Source: Streptomyces albiflavescens (GTDB lineage: Bacteria > Actinomycetota > Actinomycetes > Streptomycetales > Streptomycetaceae). Taken from it: a stretch of DNA of 64,000 bases. The number at the start of each line of letters is the position of its first letter. Positions within the stretch are counted from its first letter, which is position 1. The notes beneath the pieces were generated by a model that ran no database searches, was not told where the DNA came from, and saw only the letters and a program-made list of their open reading frames with translations. The stretch spans positions 408,559 to 472,558 of the forward strand of contig NZ_BMMM01000007.1 of assembly GCF_014645835.1 (NCBI RefSeq), written 5' to 3'. Positions 45,085-54,118 of this stretch are shown one piece after another. The position numbers and the translations under genes are program-made.

Positions 45085-47471
45085 GCGGGCGCGCGCGACT
45101 GGCACTGTGCGCGGCGGCTGCCACGATGATGGCTGCCTGCGCCCTGCTGCCACTGGTCGACCCGGCGACCTGGATCTTCCAGGCGGCGTTCCTGCTGGCG
45201 GTGCAGACCACAGCTGGGGCGCTGACCCGGCGGGTTCCGCTGGCCCGGCCGCTGACCGTGGCGGTGCAGGCGCTGGTGACGCTGATGCTGCTCACGCTGG
45301 CCTTCGCCCGGCAGCAGGCAGTCGTCGGGATCGTCCCGGGCCCCGACGCCTTCCACCAATTCGGGGTCCTGCTGCAGGCGGGCACCGACGATGTCGGGCG
45401 GTACTCGATTCCGGCGCCGCTGTCCGACGGCATCCGACTGATGCTGATCGGCGGCGTCCTGGTGATCGGGCTCGCGGTCGACGCGCTCGCGGTGACGTAC
45501 CGCAGCGCGGCCCCCGCCGGGCTGCCGCTGCTCGCGCTGTACTCGGTCGCCGCGGGGCTCTCCGGAGGCGGCGCCGCATGGCTCTGGTTCCTCCTCGCGG
45601 CCGCCGGCTATCTGATGCTGCTGCTGGCCGAGGGCCGCGACCGGCTCTCCCAGTGGGGCCGCGTCTTCGGCGGGGCGCCCCGCACACCGGGCCCCGACTC
45701 CGCAGTCGGCGCCGTCGCACCGGTTCGCACCGGGCGGCGCATCGGCGCTGTCGCTCTGGGCATCGCCCTGGTGGTGCCACTCGGCCTGCCCTCCCTCGAC
45801 GGCGGCCTACTGGGCCGCGCGGGAACGGGCGTTGGCACGGGCTCCGGGGGCGGCGGCACGATCTCCGCGGTGAACCCGCTGGTCTCTCTCCGCGACAGCT
45901 TGAACGTGGACGAGGACCGCCAGGTCATGTCCTACCGCACCGACACCGACGACACCCAGGACCTGTATCTGCGGATCGTCTCCCTCGACGACTTCGACGG
46001 CACCGCCTGGAAGCCCGCCCAGCGGCACATCCAGGCCGTGCCGGACACGTTCCCGACGCCGATCGGTCTCGGCAGCGACGTCCAGCGGGCCTCGATCCAG
46101 ACCCGTATCTCGGCGGCCGACTGGTACGCGCAGGACTGGCTCCCGATGCCGTACCCGGCCAGCAAGGTGCAGATCAAGGGCAGCTGGCGGTACGAGCCCG
46201 TCGGACGCACGCTCGTCGGAGACCACGGCCAGAACACACGCGGCGCGCAGTACGAGGTCACAAGCCTGATCGTGCAGCCGACGGCGGCGCAGCTCGCGAG
46301 CGCGCCGGAGCCGTCGACGGCGCTGAAGCGCGAGTTCACCAAGGTGCCGGGGTCGTTGCCGCCGGTGGTCGCGGCGACCGCGCGCAAGGTCACCGAGGGC
46401 TCGACCAACCACTACGAGCAGGCGGTCAAGCTCCAGGACTACTTCGCCGTCAGCGGCAACTTCCGGTACGACACCCAGGTGCAGGTCGGCAGCGGCTCCG
46501 CCGCGATCGCGCGCTTCCTGAAGGAGAAGGAGGGCTTCTGCGTCCACTTCTCCTTCGCGATGGCCGCGATGGCCCGGACGCTGGGGATACCGGCCCGCGT
46601 GGCGGTGGGCTTCACGCCGGGCACCCCGCAGGCTGACGGTTCGATGTCGGTGGGGCTGCGGGACGCGCACGCCTGGCCCGAGCTGTACTTCGAGGGAGTG
46701 GGCTGGACCCGCTTCGAGCCCACCCCGAACCGGGGCACGGTGCCGCAGTACACCCAGACGGACACGCCCGGCACCGACGTTCCGAACGCGCCGAAGCCGA
46801 CGCTGTCGACCTCCACGGCGCCCTCCGCCGCGCCGTCGGCCAGCGAGAGCTGCACGGCGCAGCAGCGGAAGCTGGAGGCGTGCCCGAGCGAGTCCTCGCC
46901 GGCGGCGGTGGGCTCCCACGACGACAGCTGGCCGTGGTTCAAGATCCTTGGGCTGACCTTGGCAGGTCTCCTGATCCTGGGAGTGCCGCTGCTGCCGATG
47001 CTCTGGCGGATGCGGCTCAGGGCCGTTCGGCTCGGCGGGCACGGCCGCACCGATGCGGACGCTGCGGCGTACACGCTGGGGGCCTGGCACGAGGTGACGG
47101 ATACGGCGTGGGACCACGGGATCACGCCGGACGAGTCGCAGACGCCGCGCAAGGCCGCCGCGCGGATCGTCCGTCTCGGGGATCTCGATCCGACGGCGTC
47201 GGACGCGGTGCACCGGCTGGCCGCGGCCGTGGAGCAGGTGCTCTACGCCCCGCATCCGCGACCGGTGGCGGGCCTCGCGGACGACGCGCGGCGCATTGCG
47301 GACGCCCTGCGCACCTCCGCAAGCCGCGCCGGCCGCCTCCGCGCCCTCCTCGCGCCCCGGTCGGCCATCCGCATGGCCTGGGCCGCCTCGGCCCGCTGGA
47401 CGGCCCTCAGAGCCCGTATGGCGGCCCGCAGGGAGACCTTGCTACGCCGCCCTTCGAGCCAGAACGGCTGA
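45081..47471 (+). CDS. transglutaminase-like membrane protein (TgpA/DUF3488)
   Basis: A protein of 796 residues with several N-terminal membrane helices (residues 1-250), an extracytoplasmic transglutaminase-like domain and one further membrane helix near 620-645, then a DUF4129-type cytoplasmic tail. The catalytic pair is C487 (EGFCVHFS) and H530 (DAHAWPE); the third position is E546 (TRFEPTP) where many family members have Asp. The Pseudomonas homologue TgpA is essential for viability. It is translationally coupled to the DUF58 gene and is the last gene before a strong terminator. Confidence 0.9.
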   Translation: MSGRARLALCAAAATMMAACALLPLVDPATWIFQAAFLLAVQTTAGALTRRVPLARPLTVAVQALVTLMLLTLAFARQQAVVGIVPGPDAFHQFGVLLQAGTDDVGRYSIPAPLSDGIRLMLIGGVLVIGLAVDALAVTYRSAAPAGLPLLALYSVAAGLSGGGAAWLWFLLAAAGYLMLLLAEGRDRLSQWGRVFGGAPRTPGPDSAVGAVAPVRTGRRIGAVALGIALVVPLGLPSLDGGLLGRAGTGVGTGSGGGGTISAVNPLVSLRDSLNVDEDRQVMSYRTDTDDTQDLYLRIVSLDDFDGTAWKPAQRHIQAVPDTFPTPIGLGSDVQRASIQTRISAADWYAQDWLPMPYPASKVQIKGSWRYEPVGRTLVGDHGQNTRGAQYEVTSLIVQPTAAQLASAPEPSTALKREFTKVPGSLPPVVAATARKVTEGSTNHYEQAVKLQDYFAVSGNFRYDTQVQVGSGSAAIARFLKEKEGFCVHFSFAMAAMARTLGIPARVAVGFTPGTPQADGSMSVGLRDAHAWPELYFEGVGWTRFEPTPNRGTVPQYTQTDTPGTDVPNAPKPTLSTSTAPSAAPSASESCTAQQRKLEACPSESSPAAVGSHDDSWPWFKILGLTLAGLLILGVPLLPMLWRMRLRAVRLGGHGRTDADAAAYTLGAWHEVTDTAWDHGITPDESQTPRKAAARIVRLGDLDPTASDAVHRLAAAVEQVLYAPHPRPVAGLADDARRIADALRTSASRAGRLRALLAPRSAIRMAWAASARWTALRARMAARRETLLRRPSSQNG

Positions 47472-47486
47472 TCGCCGGGCAGCATC

Positions 47487-47523
47487 CTGCGGCCCCCGTC
47501 CCGACTCGGGACGGGGGCCGCAG
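47487..47523 (+). terminator. terminator of the MoxR/DUF58/TgpA operon
   Basis: A perfect 16-bp stem starting CTGCGGCCCCCGTCCC with a 5-nt loop, 15 nt after the stop codon. Confidence 0.9.
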
Positions 47524-47615
47524 GCTGACCGCCACCACTGCGCTTTCGCCTGCGCTTCCGCCTTCCGTCACTGCTACCGCTACCGCTACCTCTGTGGGCC
47601 ATCGCCCACGGGGAG

Positions 47616-47660
47616 ATGGGGGTCCCCTGCTCGAGCAAAGCCGAGAGCTTGGGGGGAGGG
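47616..47660. repeat. dispersed repeat shared with the MITE-like element
   Basis: On the minus strand this reads like 13079-13120: both hold the cores CTCGGCTTYGCTCG and GGGGACCCCCAT, and both begin CCTCCCCC. It sits in the 491-nt gap 47472-47962, which also holds two terminators. The remainder of the gap has open frames on both strands but no start with a ribosome binding site and no recognised family, so I call it non-coding. Confidence 0.65.
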
Positions 47661-47894
47661 TGGGCACAACCATCAGCGCAGGGTGCCGTTGCGACGAAGG
47701 TGCCCGGCACCAGGGCTGGGGTCGGTGGCAAACAGCGCGGCCCGGCGCTCTACGGAGTGCCGCTCTCTTTGGGACGGGTGCCGCCCCGGGCGGCGCGCAG
47801 GCGGGCGACGGCACGCCTACCCACAGCGAGGGGGACGAAGTCACCCGTGCCCGCGGCTGGGAGAGTTACGGCGCCGGGGGCTTCCGGGCATACG

Positions 47895-47931
47895 CGAGGG
47901 GTGTCCGCCCGGGTCGGGTGGACACCCCTCG
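47895..47931 (-). terminator. terminator of the DUF3040 gene
   Basis: A 17-bp stem starting CGAGGGGTGTCC with one mismatch and a GGT loop, 31 nt beyond the DUF3040 stop. Confidence 0.85.
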
Positions 47932-47962
47932 CATGGTGTCTTCGGCTGCGGCGCTCGGAGGG

Positions 47963-48358
47963 CTAGTGGCCCTGTTCGTCGCGGCGACGCTGCCAGCGTT
48001 GTTCGATGCGGTCCATCACGGAGCGGCGCTGTCGGCCCTGGCGGCGAGCGGCGGGTGCGCCGGGCGCTGCCGGCTGTTCACCCGGCTTGGGAGCCTTGCG
48101 CCAACCGGTGACGGCAAGCACCGCACAGCCCAGCATGACGAGAAAGCCCACCACGCTCAGCCAGATCTGAACTGCGACCATTCCGGCCATGAGGAGCGCG
48201 ATACCCACCAGGAAGCCCGCGACCGCCTGGTATACCCGTCGCCGGGTGTACGTACGCAGCCCGCTTCCCTCAAGCGCTGTCGCGAACTTGGGATCTTCGG
48301 CGTACAGCGCTCGCTCCATCTGCTCGAGCATTCGCTGCTCGTGCTCCGAGAGCGGCAC
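47963..48358 (-). CDS. DUF3040 membrane protein
   Basis: Small membrane protein of 131 residues of the actinobacterial DUF3040 family. The N-terminal signature PLSEHEQRMLEQMERALYAE precedes two membrane helices (about 49-70 and 73-95); the tail is basic and ends in RWQRRRDEQGH. GTG at 48358 has GAGGAGG 5 nt upstream. The function is unknown. The 275-nt gap to the methyltransferase gene shows nothing distinct. Confidence 0.87.
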   Translation of the reverse strand: MPLSEHEQRMLEQMERALYAEDPKFATALEGSGLRTYTRRRVYQAVAGFLVGIALLMAGMVAVQIWLSVVGFLVMLGCAVLAVTGWRKAPKPGEQPAAPGAPAARRQGRQRRSVMDRIEQRWQRRRDEQGH

Positions 48359-48633
48359 GGAGTCCTCCTCATCGTGCAGTCGCCGGGGCGACCGGGGGTC
48401 CCCTTCAGGATAGGCAGGGAATCGCCCCCGTGAAACCCGCCCCTCTACGCCAATTCGCCAACCGGAACCCGCCATGGCACCCCGATCGACTGAGGCGTGC
48501 ATTCCCCAGCGAACGGTCCGTCATGCCGGACGGTCTCCCTCGATCATACGGCGCCGAGCACCCGATCGGGGGGTCTGTGGCGTACTCCATCTGCCGACAA
48601 GCCCCTGATCAGCGGCGCACCACGGGAGGCGGC

Positions 48634-49404
48634 TCAGTCCTCGGCAGCCCCTCGCGTCTCACCGAGCACATGAAGCTGGGTCGCCACGGAGTGGAACGCG
48701 GCGAGCTCGGCCGCCGCCGCCTCCAGCTTCAGCAGCGCTTCCAGAGCCCCCGGTTCGGTGTCCACGAGGACCCCCGGAACCAGGTCGGCGAAGACCCGGA
48801 CGCCGTGGACGGCAGCGACGCGAAGACCGGCGCCCTCGACCAGGGCGGTGAGCTGTTCCGCCGTGAAGCGGTGGGGTACGGGATCACTCTCGCCCCAGCG
48901 TCCGTCCGGGTCATCGAGCGCCTGCCTGGCCTCCTTGAAGTGCCCGGCCAGGGCGCGGGCCAGCACGGCTCCGCCCAGGCCCGCGGCGAGGAGGCTGAGC
49001 ACGCCTTCGGGGCGCAGCGCGTCCACCACGTTGCGCACGCCCTCGGCCGGGTCGTCCACGTACTCCAGGACGCCGTGGCACAGCACCGCGTCGTAGCCAC
49101 CGCGCTCGACCACGTCGAAGAGCCCGTGCGCATCGCCCTGGACGCCCTGCACTCGGTCGGCGACGCCGGCCTCGGCGGCCCGGCGCTCCAGCGCGAACAG
49201 CGCGTTCGGGCTGGGGTCCACGACCGTGACGCGGTGACCGAGGCGGGCCACCGGCACCGCGAAGTTGCCGCTCCCGCCCCCCGTGTCGAGGACGTCGAGG
49301 GACTCCCGCCCCGTGGCCTTGACCCTGCGGTCCAGAGCGTCCTTGAGGACCTCCCAGACCACGGCGGTACGGAGAGAAGCGCGGGGGCGCATCGGGTCCG
49401 ACAC
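48634..49404 (-). CDS. class I SAM-dependent methyltransferase
   Basis: A methyltransferase of 256 residues. The SAM-binding motif I is VLDTGGGSGNFAVPVARLG (38-56), then VTVVDPSPNAL and the motif III/post-I pattern YDAVLCHGVLEYV. The substrate is not evident; the size and DPVPHRFTAEQL stretch resemble CmoA/UbiE-like or small-molecule enzymes. It starts GTG at 49404. The next gene upstream, the HEPN protein, is 188 nt away on the same strand. Confidence 0.88.
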   Translation of the reverse strand: MSDPMRPRASLRTAVVWEVLKDALDRRVKATGRESLDVLDTGGGSGNFAVPVARLGHRVTVVDPSPNALFALERRAAEAGVADRVQGVQGDAHGLFDVVERGGYDAVLCHGVLEYVDDPAEGVRNVVDALRPEGVLSLLAAGLGGAVLARALAGHFKEARQALDDPDGRWGESDPVPHRFTAEQLTALVEGAGLRVAAVHGVRVFADLVPGVLVDTEPGALEALLKLEAAAAELAAFHSVATQLHVLGETRGAAED

Positions 49405-49592
49405 GGCAGTTGACTCCTCGGCGCGGCACCGCCTCTTGCACGGCGGAGCGATCTTCGGGGCCTCCCGGTGGGGAGGCCGCGGGCGCCTCCACCCTATTGC
49501 CTCCGCAGCGCCCGCCGATCCTCCGTCTCACACGGCGGATCGTGGGGTGGGCGCACGGTCGCCGATACGTCGGCGCGCGGCTTCCGCGCCGG

Positions 49593-50132
49593 TCAGCCCG
49601 CGTCCGGCACCTCCTCGTCCGCGTCCTGTCGGGGCTGGGGCAGTACGGGCTGCAGCACGAGCATCCGCTCGACGAGGCGCAGGAACATCGCCACGTCCCG
49701 TATCAGGTCGTCGGCGTCGCGACTGCCGGCCGCGCCCTGGATGCCCGCCTCGGCGCGGGCGCGGCGGGTGGCTCCGGAGGCGAACAGGGCGCTCCACTCG
49801 GTGAGTTCGGGCGCGATTTCGGGGAGCACTTCCCAGGCGCTCCGAATGCGGGCCCGGCGTCGCGCCGTGGGCTCGGGGCGTCCCCGCGCGGCGAGGACGG
49901 CGGCGGCCGTGCGCAGGGCGGCCAAGTGGGCCGTCGCATAGCGCTCGTTGGGCGTTGGGAGGGCCGTCGCCTCCTCGAGTCCGGCGCGGGCCTGGGCGAG
50001 CAGATCGAGGGCGGCGGGCGGGGCCGTGGCCCGGCGCAGCACGGGGTGCACGTCGCTCGCCGGGCCGGTCAGTGAGGGGGCAGGGCCGGTGGCGCGGCGC
50101 CGGTGGGCGGCGGCTGCGGAAGAGCTGGCCAT
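49593..50132 (-). CDS. SAV_6107-type HEPN domain protein
   Basis: Helical protein of 179 residues matching, as I recall it, the streptomycete SAV_6107 HEPN family. It has a disordered Ala/Arg-rich start (1-35), helices through LDLLAQARAGLEEA and NERYATAHLAALRTAAAVL, and a C-terminal segment (VAMFLRLVERMLVLQP). HEPN domains often act in RNA cleavage or nucleotide binding, but I do not see the RxxxxH ribonuclease motif, so activity is not claimed. ATG at 50132 with AGGAGG 8 nt upstream. Divergent from the exporter operon. Confidence 0.82.
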   Translation of the reverse strand: MASSSAAAAHRRRATGPAPSLTGPASDVHPVLRRATAPPAALDLLAQARAGLEEATALPTPNERYATAHLAALRTAAAVLAARGRPEPTARRRARIRSAWEVLPEIAPELTEWSALFASGATRRARAEAGIQGAAGSRDADDLIRDVAMFLRLVERMLVLQPVLPQPRQDADEEVPDAG

Positions 50133-50248
50133 GACGAACCTCCTGTCGTCTGTGTGACGGCACTGTGGCCGTATGTGCCCATCGTGAGGTATGCCACTGA
50201 CAATCCGTTCTGACCTGGGCTTTTGCTTCGATCGTAGGTTCGGGTTAT

Positions 50249-50274
50249 TTTTGCACTGACCAGTCAGTTCAAAA
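50249..50274. promoter_or_regulatory. TetR-type operator before the exporter operon
   Basis: TTTTGCACTGAC (50249-50260) and GTCAGTTCAAAA (50263-50274) are 12-bp inverted arms with one mismatch and a 2-nt centre. The operator ends 24 nt before the ATPase start. The operon's last gene encodes a TetR protein, so autoregulation is likely. Confidence 0.8.
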
Positions 50275-50298
50275 GTAGTTCCAGGGGATGGGGAAGCG

Positions 50299-51090
50299 GT
50301 GGACGGTCCACAAGGACTGGGCGTCACGGCCGAGGGCTTCGGACTCGAGGGGCCCCGCGGCTGGGCGTTCCGCGGAGTCTTCGTCGACGCGGAGCCCGGC
50401 TCGCTGATCGCGATCGAGGGGCCCTCGGGATCCGGCCGTACGTGCCTGTTGCTCGCGCTCACGGGCCGGATGAAGCCGACCGAGGGGACGGCCGCCGTGG
50501 GCGGGTCGAGGCTGCCGAAGCAGATGGCCGCGGTGCGCCGGGCGAGCGCGCTCGCGCACGTACCCGGCGTCACGGACCTCGACCCGGCCCTGACCGTCGG
50601 GGAGCACCTGAGCGAACGGGCGCTGCTGCAACGGCGGTTCGGTGATTCCGTGCGCGGACTGCTGCGGCCGCGTGCGGAGCGGACCACCGAAGCGAAGCTG
50701 CGGATCGACACCGCTCTGGCCGCCGCAGGGCTCGACCGGGAGGCCCTGCCCAAGGGCTCCCGGACCGCCGTACGCGACCTGGAGCGGCTCGAAGCCCTGC
50801 GGCTGTCCGTCGCACTGGCCCTCATCGGCAGGCCGGGTCTGCTCGGCATCGACGACACCGACCTCAAGCTCTCCGACGCCGAACGGGCCGAGGCCTGGGC
50901 CCTGTTGAAGTCGCTCACCGAGTCGGGCACCACTGTCGTGGCGGTGTGCAGCGAGGCCCCGGAGGGCGCCACCGTCGTCAACCCCCAGAAGAACCCCCAG
51001 AAAAACCAGCAGCAGAACCAGCAGCAGAACCAGCAGAAGAACCAGCAGAAGGAGACGGCCGATGCGCTCGCCGAAACTGGCCGCGCTTGA
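50299..51090 (+). CDS. degenerate ABC-type ATP-binding protein
   Basis: A protein of 263 residues with the ABC ATPase fold but eroded catalytic motifs. Walker A is GPSGSGRT (41-48), with Arg for the invariant Lys. No LSGGQ is found; the equivalent region is LERLEALRLS (161-170). Walker B is LLGIDDTD (181-188), with Asp for the catalytic Glu. The H-loop His is replaced (VVAVCSEAP). The C-terminal 30 residues are repeats of NQQQ/NQQK. It is translationally linked to the YhgE gene, with a 29-nt overlap. GTG start at 50299. It may bind nucleotide without efficient hydrolysis. Confidence 0.82.
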   Translation: MDGPQGLGVTAEGFGLEGPRGWAFRGVFVDAEPGSLIAIEGPSGSGRTCLLLALTGRMKPTEGTAAVGGSRLPKQMAAVRRASALAHVPGVTDLDPALTVGEHLSERALLQRRFGDSVRGLLRPRAERTTEAKLRIDTALAAAGLDREALPKGSRTAVRDLERLEALRLSVALALIGRPGLLGIDDTDLKLSDAERAEAWALLKSLTESGTTVVAVCSEAPEGATVVNPQKNPQKNQQQNQQQNQQKNQQKETADALAETGRA

Positions 51091-53146
51091 GCTCAGGCGC
51101 TTCGGCCGGGGCAAGCTCCCGCGGGCCGCGCTGGCCGCGCTCCTGTTGCTGCCGCTGCTGTACGGCGCCCTCTACTTGTGGTCGTTCTGGGACCCGTACG
51201 GCCGCCTGGACCGCATCCCCGTGGCGCTCGTGAACGACGACAAGGGGGCGAGCGTCGCGGGCAAGAAGATCGCGGCGGGCGAGGACATCACCAGGGGGCT
51301 GCGCGACAGCGACACCTTCGAGTGGCACGAGGTGAGCGCCGCCGAGGCCCGCGAGGGCGTCGAGGACGGCACGTACTACCTGTCGTTGACCATGCCGGCC
51401 GACTTCAGCGAGCGGATCGCCTCCAGCTCCGGGAACACGCCGGAGACGGGCGCGCTCCAGGTGCGTACGAACGACGCCAACAACTACATCGTCGGGCAGA
51501 TCTCCCGGACGGTGTTCAGCGAGGTGCGCACGGCCGCCTCCACCAAGACCTCGCGGTCGTTCCTCGACCGGATCTTCATCTCGTTCTCGGACATCCACGG
51601 AGCGACCGAGAAGGCCGCCAAGGGCGCCGACAAGCTCAAGGGCGGGATCGGCAAGGCGAAGCAGGGCTCCAAGGACCTCGCGGACGGCCTCAAGGAGGCC
51701 AAGAAGGGCAGCGGAAAGCTTTCCGGGGGCCTGAAGAAGCTCAACAAGGGCGCGGGTGACCTGGAGGACGGTTCGCGGCAGGTCGCGGACGGCACGCAGT
51801 CGCTGGCCGACAAGGTCAACGGGGTCGCGAACAAGGTGGGCCCCTTCCTGAAGGACAACGAGAAGTCGATCGGCGACACGGCCCAGCTCGTCGCCGACTC
51901 CGCCGCGGGGATCCGCCACAACCTCGACACCCTGGTGGAGACGGCCCCGGCCGCGGCCAAGGGTGCCCACACGGCCTCCACCGCGCTGAACGCCGTCTAC
52001 AAGGCGCGCTGCGAGACCCTGCCGCTCCCCGACGCCGCGTGCCCCGACCTGAAGAAGGCCAAGGAGGCGGCCGCGGACGTGGCCGCGGTCGCCGACGACG
52101 TGAACACGCTGATCGACGACCAGGACGGCGATCTCGACAAGCTCGACAAGAACCTGGCCACGCTCCAGAAGCAGGCCCAGGCTCTCGCCGACCGCTCGCC
52201 ACACCTCTCGGAGGACCTCGACGACGCCGTCTCCAAGATCAACAAGCTGAACGAAGGTGCCGAGAAGGTCGCCAAGGGGACCAAGAAGCTGCACACCGGG
52301 CTCGGCACGGCCAAGACCGGCGCGGCGGACCTCGACACGGGCGTCGGCAGGCTGAAGACGGGCGCGAACGACCTCGACGGCGGCATGTACAAGCTTGTCG
52401 GCGGCTCCGGGAAGCTCGCCGGCGGACTACACGACGGCGCCGATCAGATCCCCGACTACGACAAGCCCGACCGCGACCAGCGCACCCAGGTCATGGCCGA
52501 CCCCGTGCAGCTCGCCTCCAGGGACCTGCACAAGGCGCCGAACTACGGCACCGGATTCGCCCCGTACTTCATCCCGCTGTCCCTGTGGGTGGGCGCCATG
52601 GTGGCGTACATGCTGATCCAGCCGCTCAACCGGCGCGCGCTCGCGGCGGGTGCCTCCGCGTGGCGCATCGCGCTGGCGGGCTGGCTTCCGGTGGCCGCCG
52701 TGGGCGTGCTGCAGACAGCGGCCCTGATGTCCGTGCTCCACTGGGCGATCGGCCTGGAGATGGCGCGGGCGGCCGGGACGGTGGGCTTCCTGTTCCTGGT
52801 GACGGCATGCTTCGCGGCGATCGTGCAGTGGCTGAACGCACGCTTCGGAGCGGCGGGCCGGATCCTCGTGCTCGCCTTGCTGATGCTCCAGCTGACGTCG
52901 GCGGGCGGCACGTATCCCGTCCAGACCAGCCCGGGCTTCTTCAACGCGATCCACCCGTTCCTGCCGATGAGTTACGTCGTCGAGGCCCTCAGGAGGCTCA
53001 TCACGGGTGGCGGCCTGGGACCGGTATGGCAGGCGTGCGCCGTCCTGGTGGGCTTCACGGCGGGCGCCCTCGCGCTCACCGCCCTGTCGGCGCGCCGCAA
53101 GCAGGTGTGGACCCTCGACCGGCTGCACCCGGAGCTGAGCCTGTGA
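51062..53146 (+). CDS. YhgE/Pip domain membrane exporter
   Basis: Membrane protein of 694 residues. One helix near residues 18-40 is followed by a large extracellular region of about 450 residues with repeated K-G-A/D-x-L-x-x-G motifs (GSKDLADGLKEAKKGSGKL and similar), then five or six helices of ABC-2 permease type from about 500. Pip/YhgE proteins are phage receptors or exporters in Gram-positives, and close relatives act with type VII-like systems. The ATG at 51062 has AAGGAG upstream and overlaps the ATPase gene. Its stop overlaps the TetR start. Confidence 0.9.
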   Translation: MRSPKLAALELRRFGRGKLPRAALAALLLLPLLYGALYLWSFWDPYGRLDRIPVALVNDDKGASVAGKKIAAGEDITRGLRDSDTFEWHEVSAAEAREGVEDGTYYLSLTMPADFSERIASSSGNTPETGALQVRTNDANNYIVGQISRTVFSEVRTAASTKTSRSFLDRIFISFSDIHGATEKAAKGADKLKGGIGKAKQGSKDLADGLKEAKKGSGKLSGGLKKLNKGAGDLEDGSRQVADGTQSLADKVNGVANKVGPFLKDNEKSIGDTAQLVADSAAGIRHNLDTLVETAPAAAKGAHTASTALNAVYKARCETLPLPDAACPDLKKAKEAAADVAAVADDVNTLIDDQDGDLDKLDKNLATLQKQAQALADRSPHLSEDLDDAVSKINKLNEGAEKVAKGTKKLHTGLGTAKTGAADLDTGVGRLKTGANDLDGGMYKLVGGSGKLAGGLHDGADQIPDYDKPDRDQRTQVMADPVQLASRDLHKAPNYGTGFAPYFIPLSLWVGAMVAYMLIQPLNRRALAAGASAWRIALAGWLPVAAVGVLQTAALMSVLHWAIGLEMARAAGTVGFLFLVTACFAAIVQWLNARFGAAGRILVLALLMLQLTSAGGTYPVQTSPGFFNAIHPFLPMSYVVEALRRLITGGGLGPVWQACAVLVGFTAGALALTALSARRKQVWTLDRLHPELSL

Positions 53147-53811
53147 CCGCTCACGCAGCCGCTCCTGTGACAATCGGGGCCATGGAAAGCAGCAGCACCA
53201 CGGCGGGCGGCGGTGGCCGTCGCGAGGCGACCCGGCAGAAACTCTACGAGGCGGCCGTCACCCTGATCGCCGAACAGGGCTTCTCCGCCACGACGGTGGA
53301 CGAGATCGCCGAGCGCGCCGGGGTCGCGAAGGGCACGGTCTACTACAACTTCGCCAGCAAATCGGTCCTCTTCGAAGAGCTGCTGCGGCACGGCGTGGGA
53401 CTCCTCACCGCCTCCCTCCGGGAGGCGGCCGAGAAGACCGCGCGTGACGGCGGCAGCAAGGTCGACGCGCTGGACGCGATGATCCGGGCCGGGCTCGTCT
53501 TCATCGACCGCTACCCGGCCTTCACCCAGCTGTACGTGGCCGAGCTGTGGCGCACCAACCGGACCTGGCAGTCCACGCTGATGGTGGTCCGGCAGGAAGC
53601 GGTCGCGGTCGTCGAGGACGTGCTGCGCGACGGTGTGGCGAACGGCGAGCTCAGCGATGAGATCGACATCCCGCTGACGGCGTCCGCGCTGGTCGGCATG
53701 GTCCTGGTGGCGGCCCTGGACTGGCAGGCCTTCCAGCCGGAGCGCTCCCTGGACGACGTCCACGCGGCGCTGTCCCGGCTGCTCCAGGGGCGCGTCAGCG
53801 GCAACCGCTGA
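53143..53811 (+). CDS. TetR/AcrR family regulator
   Basis: Repressor of 222 residues. The HTH covers the segment LIAEQGFSATTVDEIAERAG and GVAKGTVYYNFASKSVLF; the rest is the ligand-binding domain with RMFVDRYP-like FIDRYPAFTQLYVAELWR. GTG at 53143 overlaps the YhgE stop by GTGA, with GGAG 8 nt upstream; an ATG at 53182 (MESSST) would give 209 residues. It is the third gene of the operon and the natural ligand for the operator at 50249-50274. Confidence 0.9.
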   Translation: MTAHAAAPVTIGAMESSSTTAGGGGRREATRQKLYEAAVTLIAEQGFSATTVDEIAERAGVAKGTVYYNFASKSVLFEELLRHGVGLLTASLREAAEKTARDGGSKVDALDAMIRAGLVFIDRYPAFTQLYVAELWRTNRTWQSTLMVVRQEAVAVVEDVLRDGVANGELSDEIDIPLTASALVGMVLVAALDWQAFQPERSLDDVHAALSRLLQGRVSGNR

Positions 53812-54118
53812 ACCGGGACGCGGAGCGCGTACGAAAGCGCCGGTCCGATGTGGCCGCGTCCCCCGCGGGCCACCTCGAACCGGCGCTTCGCCGTACTCCC
53901 CCGTGCCTCCCCCTACACCCCCGTTGGGCCCCCGTTCGGTCGTCCCCGGGTTCCCCCGTGCCTCACTCCCGCCGACCGAGTCGGCGGAAGGAGCGGCCAA
54001 GGGCGCGAGATCCGTTCCGCCGCCCCGTGTCGGCGGTACCGGAGCCGCGCCCTCTTCCGTGCCTCCACTCTCTCGTTCGCGCAGGTCGGGCCCATCCGCG
54101 CGGGTACTCATCTCGCTC

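Noticed and set aside
47616..47966. A 116-codon ORF in the gap after the TgpA operon
   Set aside because: No ribosome binding site, composition unlike neighbours, overlap with a dispersed repeat and a terminator.
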